From NCBI RefSeq assembly GCF_002243645.1, contig NZ_CP017704.1:3056001-3120000 (forward strand): a stretch of DNA of 64,000 nt, read 5' to 3'. Below the pieces are notes generated by a model, which did no database searches, was not told where the DNA came from, and saw only the letters and a program-made list of their open reading frames with translations. The position numbers were made by a program, and so were the translations under genes. Shown here piece by piece: positions 46,410-54,211 of the stretch. Source of the stretch: Peribacillus simplex NBRC 15720 = DSM 1321. GTDB taxonomy: Bacteria; Bacillota; Bacilli; Bacillales; DSM-1321. Each line of letters starts with the position of its first letter. Position 1 is the stretch's first letter.

Positions 46410-47300
46410 TTAGTTGTTGGCGATGATCTTTTCGAATTCACCTAATTCCAATGTGTTTTTCAATTTTGGATTGGTGTTTAAGGAAAGCAGGGCACTTTCG
46501 ATGAGAAAGATTCGCGGTTCAACGTTTTGTAATAATTCCTCTTGAATAAAGTGAATCAATTTTAAGTTTTTAACCCGTTCCGCTTCATCATCTTGGCAGA
46601 GCCTCAAGATCAATTTTTTTAGGTCATTTGCAGAGTGCAGGAGTGCTGTATGAAAATCCTGCTGTGTATGGAAGCACTCAGGCAGCCATTGCTTGATGAG
46701 ATCTGGTTCCAAAAGCTGTGCTTTTGACGTGCTGACATCTTCGAAAATCGATTTAATCCTATCGACACAATAACGGATAATTTCAGTAGGGTTGAAATCT
46801 GGCTCTTTAGCCAAGGCATTAAAATGAATCGTTTGATGCATCATCCCCGAGTAAAGAATGGCACAGTCCAAAATATAAGGTTTTTTATCAGCACCGAAAA
46901 TGTCGAGAAACCGTTTTGATAGCCAATGGATATGCTGGAATTTAGCATGTGTTATGAAGCTCTTAAGTTCGGTATCATTTGAAATCATTACTTCTTCATA
47001 TAAGAAAAAGATTTTATTATTTTTGTTGGAGTGCATTTGTAATTCGGATTGTTTGATGAATATTTCAATATCTGCAAGGTTTTGCCCAATCAGCAATTCA
47101 TTCCGCTCTTTTTCGAATTTTTCTTGCGAAGTTAGGAAGACTGCCTTAAGCAATTCGCTTTTAGAAGAAAAATAGTTATAAAATGTTCCTTTTGAAATGC
47201 CGCTATAATCTAAAATATCCTGAATGGAAGTTGCTTGATAACCCTTTTCAATAAATAATTGGTGTGCATATTTTACTACCAGTTGTTTGCGCTCATTCAT
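46410..47300 (-). CDS. TetR-family transcriptional regulator
   Basis: 296 residues, longer than the usual ~200. The N-terminal helix-turn-helix is clear (HQLFIEKGYQATSIQDIL and GISKGTFYNYFSSKSELL). A long C-terminal region contains about 100 residues beyond the usual ligand domain. ATG 47300 follows AAGGG; the GTG at 47309 was rejected. No efflux pump is adjacent, so the target is unknown. Confidence 0.88.
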   Translation of the reverse strand: MNERKQLVVKYAHQLFIEKGYQATSIQDILDYSGISKGTFYNYFSSKSELLKAVFLTSQEKFEKERNELLIGQNLADIEIFIKQSELQMHSNKNNKIFFLYEEVMISNDTELKSFITHAKFQHIHWLSKRFLDIFGADKKPYILDCAILYSGMMHQTIHFNALAKEPDFNPTEIIRYCVDRIKSIFEDVSTSKAQLLEPDLIKQWLPECFHTQQDFHTALLHSANDLKKLILRLCQDDEAERVKNLKLIHFIQEELLQNVEPRIFLIESALLSLNTNPKLKNTLELGEFEKIIANN

Positions 47301-47309
47301 ATATATCAC

Positions 47310-47823
47310 CCTTACTCTTATTGGACGGTCATTTTAACGTAATAGTATCTTATTTTCTATACGAACACAAACCAGCATGTTTACAATTTCTCTAGCGAAA
47401 TTAGGGTGAATGCCTTTTGTTTCATTCAATTTATGGAGAGTTCTGCTGAAGATAGGGTTCACAAAAGCAATGAAAAAATCAGTTTCTATGCATCCTTCTA
47501 TTGTCATGTAAATAAAGGCTGATGAAGTGAACAAAGTCACAGGAGAACAATTCGGTTTGTTATAAGATAGAAGGAAATAGGAGAAGTAGCGCAAAGTAAC
47601 TATGAATATTCGTAATCATTCTCGATTACTATCCCATTAGTAGGAGAAATGATAAAATCACTTGTCATGAAGGAATATTGGTTATAAGGGTCGTATACCA
47701 TTATTAGGAATTAAATTATGTCAATATGCTGTTCCGTCAACGTTTATATCTATTAGATTAACCACATTATGGATGAGTGAGGAATTATATCATCAAACAA
47801 AAAACAATGAATTAATTATTATA
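47310..47823. other. Gene-free region between tetR and katA
   Basis: About 500 AT-rich bases. A minus-strand frame of 86 codons (47334-47594) is open but has no ribosome site and no family resemblance that I can defend. The right end carries the katA control region. Confidence 0.4.
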
Positions 47824-47838
47824 TTAAAATTATTATAA
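47824..47838. promoter_or_regulatory. PerR box of katA
   Basis: TTAAAATTATTATAA matches the PerR operator consensus TTATAATTATTATAA at 14 of 15 positions. It lies 83 bases upstream of the katA start. PerR represses catalase until peroxide oxidises the regulator. Confidence 0.8.
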
Positions 47839-47858
47839 ATAAGTATTGATTTTTTTCT

Positions 47859-47879
47859 GAGAAGCTTTTGAGAAGCTTT
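47859..47879. repeat. 11-bp-phased direct repeat upstream of katA
   Basis: GAGAAGCTTT occurs at 47859-47868 and again at 47870-47879, one helix turn apart, between the PerR box and the katA ribosome site. Function unknown. Confidence 0.6.
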
Positions 47880-47920
47880 ATCATTATATACATAAATAAT
47901 AATGAAAAGGTGGTTCAATT

Positions 47921-49375
47921 ATGTCGAATAAAAAAAACCTTACTACAAGCTGGGGAGCGCCAGTTGGAGATAATCAGAACTCGATCACTGCCGGCGAACG
48001 AGGCCCGGTACTCATTCAAGATGTACACTTATTGGAAAAGCTAGCCCACTTCAACCGTGAACGTGTGCCTGAACGTGTAGTTCATGCGAAGGGTGCCGGT
48101 GCATTCGGAACTTTCGAAGTAACGAACGACCTTTCTCAGTACACGAAAGCTAAACTTTTCAATGGTGTGGGCAAGAAGACAGATCTTTTTATCCGTTTCT
48201 CCACAGTTGCAGGTGAATTGGGTTCTGCTGATACAGTCCGTGACCCGCGTGGATTTGCTGTTAAATTCTACACGGAAGAAGGAAACTACGATATCGTCGG
48301 TAATAATACGCCTGTATTCTTTATTCGCGATGCGATTAAATTCCCCGACTTCATCCATACACAAAAAAGAGATCCAAGAACACATTTGAAAAACCCTACG
48401 GCAGTTTGGGATTTCTGGTCACATTCACCGGAATCTTTGCACCAAGTAACGATCCTGATGTCCGACCGGGGCATTCCTGCTACACTTCGTCATACACATG
48501 GCTTCGGAAGCCACACATTTAAATGGGTGAATGCTGAAGGAAAAGGAGTTTGGGTGAAATACCACTTCAAAACAGAACAAGGCATCAAAAACCTTGATGT
48601 GGATCTAGCTGCAAAACTAGCAGGTGAAAACCCTGATTACCATACGGAAGATCTTTTCAATGCCATTGAAAAAGGGGACTTCCCTGCATGGAAATTATAT
48701 GTTCAGATCATGCCTCTGGAAGATGCGGATACATACCGTTTCGATCCATTCGATGTGACGAAGGTATGGTCTCAAAAAGATTATCCGCTGATCGAGCTTG
48801 GCCGTATGGAATTGAACAGAAATCCTGAAAACTACTTTGCTGAAGTAGAGCAAGCCACGTTCTCACCGGGAACATTCGTACCAGGGATTGAAGCTTCTCC
48901 AGACAAGATGCTTCAAGGACGTCTATTCGCATATGGAGATGCACACCGTTACCGTGTGGGCTCGAATCATAACCAGCTTCCGGTGAACCGTCCGAAAGTG
49001 GAAGCGAACAACTATCAGCGTGATGGCTTCATGCGTGCAGACGACAATGGCAAGGGATCTGTTTATTATGAGCCGAATAGTTTTGGCGGCCCTGCCGAAT
49101 CAACGGAAAATAAAGTCACTCCTTTCGAGGTGACTGGGCAAGCTGAACAAGTTGGTCATAATAGTGATGATCACTACACTCAAGCGGGTGACTTATACCG
49201 TCTATTGAGTGCCGAAGAGAAAACTCGCCTTGTTGACACGATCGTGGGCGCAATGAAACCTGTGGAATTGGAAGAAATCAAGCTTCGTCAAATCGGTCAT
49301 TTTTACAAAGCCGATCCAGAATACGGAACGCGCATAGCCGAAGGTTTAGGTTTGCCCGTACCGCAAGAAGCGTAA
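47921..49375 (+). CDS. katA: Haem catalase KatA
   Basis: 484 residues, clade 3 small-subunit catalase. The catalytic His55 lies in [12 protein letters not shown], the catalytic Asn in [11 protein letters not shown], and the haem-ligand Tyr in [14 protein letters not shown]. It converts H2O2 to water and oxygen in the cytoplasm. AAAGGTGG precedes the ATG. A near-perfect PerR box lies upstream, as for vegetative catalase of B. subtilis. Confidence 0.96.
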   Translation: MSNKKNLTTSWGAPVGDNQNSITAGERGPVLIQDVHLLEKLAHFNRERVPERVVHAKGAGAFGTFEVTNDLSQYTKAKLFNGVGKKTDLFIRFSTVAGELGSADTVRDPRGFAVKFYTEEGNYDIVGNNTPVFFIRDAIKFPDFIHTQKRDPRTHLKNPTAVWDFWSHSPESLHQVTILMSDRGIPATLRHTHGFGSHTFKWVNAEGKGVWVKYHFKTEQGIKNLDVDLAAKLAGENPDYHTEDLFNAIEKGDFPAWKLYVQIMPLEDADTYRFDPFDVTKVWSQKDYPLIELGRMELNRNPENYFAEVEQATFSPGTFVPGIEASPDKMLQGRLFAYGDAHRYRVGSNHNQLPVNRPKVEANNYQRDGFMRADDNGKGSVYYEPNSFGGPAESTENKVTPFEVTGQAEQVGHNSDDHYTQAGDLYRLLSAEEKTRLVDTIVGAMKPVELEEIKLRQIGHFYKADPEYGTRIAEGLGLPVPQEA

Positions 49376-49404
49376 AATAGGGGACTCCCAATCTATTAAA
49401 ATGC

Positions 49405-49443
49405 AAACAGGCATCCATTCATGAATGGATGCCTGTTTTGTTT
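49405..49443 (+). terminator. Terminator after katA
   Basis: AAACAGGCATCCATTC pairs perfectly with its complement across AT, followed by TTGTTTG. Confidence 0.9.
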
Positions 49444-49712
49444 GTTTATGGAGGGCACCGTTATATAAATGACACCCGACAAGTTCGGTAAGAATATATA
49501 GTTATAAAAGTTTGAAAGGAAGTCATGCTGTCAGATTAATGGGGGGCCAGTTACTTAGATTATCGGTAAAGGCTGGAATTAATGACTGGTAAAAGAATCG
49601 GGATTTAGTAGGCAGTCCAATTTACCAGAAACCACATATTTTACAAAAGTTCTTAAAAGATTGGATGTAGGGAATGAGCTTAGCATTTTCTTAATTGATG
49701 AAATGAAGGTGA

Positions 49713-50070
49713 GCGATCAAGAAAATCCGGTTATATGACTTTTGGAATGAAACCCATTACAGGGAGGATGAACGCTGGTGCGCTCACCGGTATGACTGGC
49801 CGTTCCTGGTCAGGTATCGGGAGGGATATGAATGCAAATGGAACGATAGGCCTCAGCATTGTGGGAGATTTGCAGAAAATGTCTTTGAATTGCCTCACAA
49901 GTTATCCGACATTCGCTTGAAGCATCTGGGCTGGATTAAAGAAAAAGATCGGATGGCGAAATTCAAAAGATATCGAAAATTAGAACCTGAGGGTAAGTTT
50001 GGAAGTACTGAGCATATCTAAGCATTCTGGATGATGCCCCACTTTGGTTCATTTTGAGGAGTGACTTTTC
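49713..50070 (+). pseudogene. Decayed glycosyltransferase family 2, C-terminal fragment
   Basis: The frame 49713-50021 encodes a coherent protein end: RLYDFWNETHYREDERWCAH, then QHCGRFAENVFELP and LKHLGWIKEKDRMAKFKRY. This resembles the C-terminal part of Bacillus family-2 glycosyltransferases. In-frame stops lie just upstream and no start is present. Near 50013 the reading shifts by one: the next frame continues YLSILDDAP, which fits the family end. Nothing recognisable of the N-terminal GT domain remains in 49444-49712. Confidence 0.75.
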
Positions 50071-50151
50071 AATAATCATGTAGTCCAGAACAGGGTGCTT
50101 TGGCAATAATTAAATCGAATCAGCATACATTTGGTTAAGAGGAGGTGCAGT

Positions 50152-51345
50152 ATGGACGTTTTTGTGCGGCAGAATGATTCCTTGTGGTATTATAGCCAAT
50201 TATTCAAGGTGAATTACCAACTTATCATTGATTCCAATAATGGGATTGATCCACTTGCACTTATGCTTGGTCAACAAATCAAAATTCCTGGCTTTACGAC
50301 TACCAGTTATAGCATTAAGCAAGGTGATTCGTTATGGGCAATTGCCAGGTCACGTAATCTTTCATTGGATGCCCTATTTTTGGTTAATCCCAATCTCAAC
50401 CCGAATGCCCTGCAAATTGGCCAGACAATTTCTGTGCCATTAAGGATTACGTGGAGGCTAATTCAAGGAAACCGAGAATATGATTATGAGACGATGATGA
50501 CCGATGTAAGACGTTTGAAAAATATCTATCCATTTATTAAAAACTCCCCCATCGGGGACTCGGTGCTTGAAAGGGATATCCCCGAAGTGCTGATTGGAAA
50601 TGGTAACAAACGAGTTCACTATAATGGTTCCTTTCATGCGAATGAGTGGATAACGACGCCTGTGATCATGACCTTTTTAAATGATTATTTACTCGCAATC
50701 ACGAATCAGGCTGACATCCGCGGTCTATCTATGTTTCCCTTTTATCAACAGACGATGCTGTCGATCGTCCCAATGGTGAATCCGGACGGAGTGGAGTTGG
50801 TTCTGAAAGGCCCTCCTGCAGATGAGTCATTGAGAAGACGGCTCGTCGAATGGAATAATGGCAGCGAAGACTTCTCTGGCTGGAAAGCCAATATTAACGG
50901 GGTGGATCTGAATGATCAATTTCCAGCCAAATGGGAACTGGAACAAGCACGCAATAATGTAACGGATCCAGGTCCGGCAAATTATTCCGGGGAAGGGCCG
51001 CTTACACAGCCAGAAGCTATTGCAATGTCAGAGTTGACAAAAAAACGTGATTTTGGCAAAGTTCTTGCTTTCCATACCCAAGGAGAGGTCATTTATTGGG
51101 GGTTTGAAGATTTGGAACCACCCGAGTCGGAAACGATAGTCAATGAGTTTGCGAGGGTCAGTGGTTATGAGCCTGTCAAATCCGCCAATAGTTATGCAGG
51201 GTATAAGGATTGGTACATTCAGGATTGGCGAAGGCCGGGGTTTACCGTGGAGCTGGGCAAAGGAACCAATCCCCTGCCTATATCACAGTTCGATGAGATT
51301 TATCAGAAGTCGCTTGGGATTTTCTTAGCTGGGTTATATATGTGA
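50152..51345 (+). CDS. LysM and M14 zinc carboxypeptidase (gamma-D-glutamyl-L-diamino acid endopeptidase I type)
   Basis: 397 residues. Two LysM modules (about 1-95, each ending with a GQxIxxP motif) precede an M14 carboxypeptidase domain. Zinc ligands are in HANEW (HxxE) and the later His in FHTQGEVIYW; the catalytic Glu is in FTVELGKG. It is like ENP1/YqgT, which cleaves the gamma-D-Glu-meso-DAP bond of peptidoglycan peptides. ATG 50152 follows AGAGGAGGTG. No signal peptide is present, as in sporangial relatives. Confidence 0.88.
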   Translation: MDVFVRQNDSLWYYSQLFKVNYQLIIDSNNGIDPLALMLGQQIKIPGFTTTSYSIKQGDSLWAIARSRNLSLDALFLVNPNLNPNALQIGQTISVPLRITWRLIQGNREYDYETMMTDVRRLKNIYPFIKNSPIGDSVLERDIPEVLIGNGNKRVHYNGSFHANEWITTPVIMTFLNDYLLAITNQADIRGLSMFPFYQQTMLSIVPMVNPDGVELVLKGPPADESLRRRLVEWNNGSEDFSGWKANINGVDLNDQFPAKWELEQARNNVTDPGPANYSGEGPLTQPEAIAMSELTKKRDFGKVLAFHTQGEVIYWGFEDLEPPESETIVNEFARVSGYEPVKSANSYAGYKDWYIQDWRRPGFTVELGKGTNPLPISQFDEIYQKSLGIFLAGLYM

Positions 51346-51357
51346 ATTTTGACCAAA

Positions 51358-51398
51358 TGAAAAAGCTCAACTCCGTTACCATGGGGAAGAGCTTTTTA
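51358..51398 (+). terminator. Terminator after the M14 peptidase gene
   Basis: AAAAAGCTC pairs with GAGCTTTTT across a 20-base loop, with a short T tract. Confidence 0.75.
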
Positions 51399-51439
51399 GT
51401 CTTATAAACTCTTAGACTTGAAACGATGAGGGCTGCTGC

Positions 51440-51656
51440 AAAAAATAAGTAAAGTTATGCTTTACTTATCGATTGCATGATTAACTCGCCTTTTAGCCTA
51501 AAATTAACGGACATTCTCCATGTCCCAGTAATGTTGCAGCCCCTACCAAAAGGTATTCTGATAGTTTTGCAGTAAAGAAGTTCTTTGACTTCCTTAGCGC
51601 TAGTATTGGCCCCACCTACGCCATATACTTTGACGGCCACGCATGCCATCCAACCT
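51440..51656 (-). ncRNA. Candidate CcpA-controlled small RNA or dual-function RNA
   Basis: A complete unit on the reverse strand: TTGTAA (51691-51686), a 17-base spacer holding a cre site, TATAAT (51668-51663), then about 215 bases ending in a 10-bp hairpin (ATAAGTAAAG and complement) plus TTTTTT. The -10 box overlaps the ATG of a 69-codon frame (51664-51455), so that ATG would not be transcribed. The frame could start at ATG 51649 (MACVAVKV). The first 60 bases recur at 61341-61401. The layout recalls the B. subtilis SR1 RNA, but no sequence kinship is claimed. Confidence 0.4.
51443..51472 (-). terminator. Terminator of the candidate small RNA
   Basis: ATAAGTAAAG pairs perfectly with CTTTACTTAT across five bases; on the reverse strand TTTTTTGC follows. 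The stop codon of the 69-codon frame lies in the loop region. Confidence 0.85.
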
Positions 51657-51661
51657 AATTT
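51601..51661 (-). repeat. Interspersed 61-bp element, copy A
   Basis: It aligns without gaps to 61341-61401 with 47 of 61 bases identical. On the reverse strand both copies translate to a shared pattern GW(M/I)A(C/R)VA(V/I), then VxG(V/E)GGANT; many differences are third-position. The -10-like hexamers (TATAAT here, TATACT there) align too. Confidence 0.8.
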
Positions 51662-51670
51662 CATTATAAT

Positions 51671-51684
51671 AGAAAGCGCTTACA
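51671..51684. promoter_or_regulatory. cre site within the candidate small-RNA promoter
   Basis: AGAAAGCGCTTACA (reverse TGTAAGCGCTTTCT) matches the CcpA operator consensus at 13 of 14 positions. It lies between the -35 and -10 elements, a position expected to give repression. Confidence 0.65.
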
Positions 51685-51730
51685 TTTACAAAAATAATCG
51701 TAATGCAAATTTCGACATTCATATAAGTGT

Positions 51731-51772
51731 CCCTTACCAGTAGGTGGAGAATGGGCATATTACTGATAAGGG
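51731..51772. repeat. Inverted repeat downstream of the 108-residue gene
   Basis: CCCTTACCAGTA pairs with TACTGATAAGGG (one mismatch) across an 18-base loop. It lies just past the stop of the leftward hypothetical gene; the T tract is poor. Confidence 0.55.
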
Positions 51773-51788
51773 CCCTATAAGATTCAGG

Positions 51789-52115
51789 TCAATTTGCAAT
51801 GAATTCCTGTAACTTTTGCCTTAGGCCACCATTGCCGAATTTAATGAACTTTGTCTTTCCGGCTTCTTGTTCCGAGGTAGAAGCGAAATCCAAAAAGGCT
51901 AAAAGGTTGATCCGGCGGTGAAGAATATGGACAATGCCATATTCATAGAACCAATGATCGATCGTGTTGTAAACCCCTCTATTCAGTCTATATTTCTGCT
52001 GGCACCAGTGGAAAAATAGTCTGTCAGGAAGATTAAGGTACTCCATATCTTCTAAGCCCCCATTTTGCTTCTCATTCATGACAGGGGAAATGGTCCGTAG
52101 CATTTCCTTTTGCAT
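51789..52115 (-). CDS. Hypothetical cytoplasmic protein
   Basis: 108 residues, soluble, rich in aromatic residues in the middle (RLFFHWCQQKYRLNRGVYN, HWFYEYGIVHILHRRI). No family recognised. ATG 52115 follows GGGAGGAG at 7 bases. It is divergent from purT and so may share its upstream region. Confidence 0.65.
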   Translation of the reverse strand: MQKEMLRTISPVMNEKQNGGLEDMEYLNLPDRLFFHWCQQKYRLNRGVYNTIDHWFYEYGIVHILHRRINLLAFLDFASTSEQEAGKTKFIKFGNGGLRQKLQEFIAN

Positions 52116-52313
52116 AGTAAACTCCTCCCTCATTGATAAAAACGAAAAAACCCCCTATTCCTATTGAATAGAGAGCCTCCAGTGAACTAGTCAGCTTATA
52201 TATATACTTTATATAAAAGTAGTATAAAGTATATTAATCCCATTTGTCAAGTTGGTATTCGAAAACTAAAATGAATATATTCATTTCCAGTTTTCAGTGT
52301 GATTTTAAATGAA

Positions 52314-52360
52314 AATACGAATAAATATTTATGTTTATTCGTTTATAGTTCGTATATAAT
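52314..52360 (+). promoter_or_regulatory. PurR operator and promoter of purT
   Basis: Two inverted PurBox-like elements, CGAATAAA (52318) and TTTATTCG (to 52341), form an inverted repeat with 8-base arms. A third TTCG-type half site (TAGTTCGTAT) follows near 52346-52355. A perfect -10 TATAAT lies at 52355-52360. This fits purine-dependent repression by PurR. Confidence 0.75.
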
Positions 52361-52390
52361 GATTTTGAAGTATTAAGGAGGAGAGACTGA

Positions 52391-53548
52391 ATGTATAAAT
52401 CGAAAAAGATTTTATTATTGGGCTCGGGTGAATTGGGGAAAGAGGTCATACTTGAAGCACAGCGACTGGGTGTGGAGACCGTTGCTGTAGACCGCTATGA
52501 ACATGCCCCTGCCATGCAAGTCGCTCACCGCAGTTATGTGATCGATATGCTGGATGCGGAGCAACTAAGGGGAGTTGTAGAAAAAGAACAACCCGATTTG
52601 ATTGTACCGGAAATCGAAGCCATCGCTACATCTGAACTAGTCAAATTGGAAGAGGAAGGCTTTCATGTCATTCCGACGGCAAGAGCGGCTAAATTGACTA
52701 TGGATCGTGAAGGAATCAGGAGGTTGGCTTCTGAAACCCTGGAGATTCCGACCGCAGCCTACAAATTCGCCGATACATATGAAGAATTTGTCCAAGCTGC
52801 CAAGGAAGTTGGTTTTCCCAATGTCGTAAAACCGCTGATGAGTTCCTCAGGTAAAGGGCAAAGTGTGTGCCGAACGGAAGGTGACCTGGAGGATTGCTGG
52901 AAAATCGCGATGGAAGGCGGCCGGGTTCAAAATGGACGGGTGATCATTGAAGAATTTATCCGTTTTGATTCGGAAATTACGCTGCTTACTGTCCGGGCCG
53001 TAAATGGTACCATGTTTTGTGCTCCAATCGGTCACATTCAGCAGGGCGGGGATTATATTGAATCTTGGCAGCCGCATAATATGACAGAAGCGCAAATAAT
53101 GGAAGCGAAAAGAATTGCCCATGCCATTACAGATGAACTTGGAGGGTACGGATTATTCGGGGTTGAGCTTTTCCTCTCAGGGGATAAAGTCTATTTCAGT
53201 GAAGTTTCCCCACGTCCGCATGATACGGGGCTAGTGACATTAGTGACTCAGAATTTGTCCGAGTTTGCCCTTCATATTCGTGCGATTCTAGGATTTCCCA
53301 TCCCGGAAATCAAGCTGATCAGCCCAGGTGCCAGCCGTCCATTAAAAGCGCAAGATGAGTTATCGGAATATTCTATAGTCGGTGTTGAACAAGCTTTGGC
53401 TTTACCGAATACACAAGTGCGTCTTTTCGGAAAACCTGTAACAAAGGCAGGTAGAAGGGTCGCAGTCGCCCTGTCGTCTGCCGATTCAATCGAGTTGGCG
53501 AGAGTGAATGCGGCCCGTGCTTTGGAATGCTTAGTTGTAGAGAAATAA
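52391..53548 (+). CDS. purT: Formate-dependent phosphoribosylglycinamide formyltransferase (PurT)
   Basis: 385 residues, ATP-grasp family. The N-terminal Rossmann part has [12 protein letters not shown] and [18 protein letters not shown]; the ATP-grasp core has [14 protein letters not shown] and the Mg-binding [15 protein letters not shown]. It makes formyl-GAR from GAR, formate and ATP in the third step of purine synthesis, without folate. AAGGAGG precedes the ATG. PurR boxes lie upstream. Confidence 0.95.
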   Translation: MYKSKKILLLGSGELGKEVILEAQRLGVETVAVDRYEHAPAMQVAHRSYVIDMLDAEQLRGVVEKEQPDLIVPEIEAIATSELVKLEEEGFHVIPTARAAKLTMDREGIRRLASETLEIPTAAYKFADTYEEFVQAAKEVGFPNVVKPLMSSSGKGQSVCRTEGDLEDCWKIAMEGGRVQNGRVIIEEFIRFDSEITLLTVRAVNGTMFCAPIGHIQQGGDYIESWQPHNMTEAQIMEAKRIAHAITDELGGYGLFGVELFLSGDKVYFSEVSPRPHDTGLVTLVTQNLSEFALHIRAILGFPIPEIKLISPGASRPLKAQDELSEYSIVGVEQALALPNTQVRLFGKPVTKAGRRVAVALSSADSIELARVNAARALECLVVEK

Positions 53549-53552
53549 TAGT

Positions 53553-53586
53553 GAAAAAAGCGCTCTTTGAATGGAGCGCTTTTTAA
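53553..53586 (+). terminator. Terminator after purT
   Basis: AAAAAGCGCTC pairs perfectly with GAGCGCTTTTT across eight bases. Confidence 0.92.
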
Positions 53587-54098
53587 TATAGCATGACCTC
53601 CATAACCAGGCCCCCGACAGAGTTCTATAAGCGAAAATAAAGCATCCTGATTGAATGCTTCAGTTTATCGACAATAGGGGATTCGGAAGGGTCCCATCCC
53701 GAACCATGTTTAAGAAGGTTGGACTTTATGGTTTTTTCTTGTTTTATGAAACCCTCACTAGTTTGAAGAAATTTACGACACTCCTGCCGAATAACTGGCT
53801 AGCCGAGACTCCGCTAGACGCTTGGTAGACAGTTGGCGGAAAGGGAGCGGATTTCTGAAAACAACCGGAATTTTTTTTCTTTTCTCCATTAATTCTTTAG
53901 CACTTTCAAACTCCTAACAAATTACCCCGATTTGAAGACGTTGAATGAAAAGAACTTTGTTCAAGATCACTTACCTCGCTGGTGTTAACTAAATCTTTTT
54001 CATTCCTCTAAAACCTGTAATATGACCCCACTACTGATGATTCTCCTGAATAACCAACAACTTCATAAAAGTGGCATACAATTCCGAGTCATGCTGCC
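53587..54098. other. Gene-free region between purT and phoA
   Basis: About 500 bases with no supported gene. It carries the second copy of an interspersed repeat at 53835-53869, flanked on the left by a GC-richer block (GGCTAGCCGAGACTCCGCTA near 53800). It ends at the PhoP array. Confidence 0.5.
53835..53869 (+). repeat. Interspersed repeat, copy 2 (plus)
   Basis: GGCGGAAAGGGAGCGGATTT then CTGAAAACAACCGGA, almost identical to the reverse strand of 46331-46364. A TAGACA string lies a short distance upstream of both copies. Probably a small dispersed repeat family of this genome. Confidence 0.8.
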
Positions 54099-54159
54099 TT
54101 TACCTTGTCTTAACAATTATCCTACTGCATTTTTACATAGCCTTGACATTGAGTTCATT
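54099..54159 (+). promoter_or_regulatory. PhoP-box array upstream of alkaline phosphatase
   Basis: Hexamers in strict 11-base phase: TTTACC (54099), TTAACA (54110), CCTACT (54121), TTTACA (54132), TTGACA (54143), TTCATT (54154). The PhoP consensus is TT(A/C/T)A(C/T)A repeated every 11 bases. The array ends 52 bases before the TTG start. TTGACA may double as a -35 element. Confidence 0.78.
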
Positions 54160-54211
54160 TTCTTCACTTATAGTTTAATTAAAGAGAAAACATTAATGGG
54201 AGGTCATTCAT

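Noticed and set aside
47334-47594. 86-codon minus-strand frame between tetR and katA
   Set aside because: It has no SD site and no recognisable family. It may be a decayed regulator end but this cannot be supported.
51455-51664. 69-residue protein as a normal coding gene
   Set aside because: Its ATG overlaps a consensus -10 box and has no ribosome site; the unit is better described as a candidate RNA with a possible shorter internal frame.
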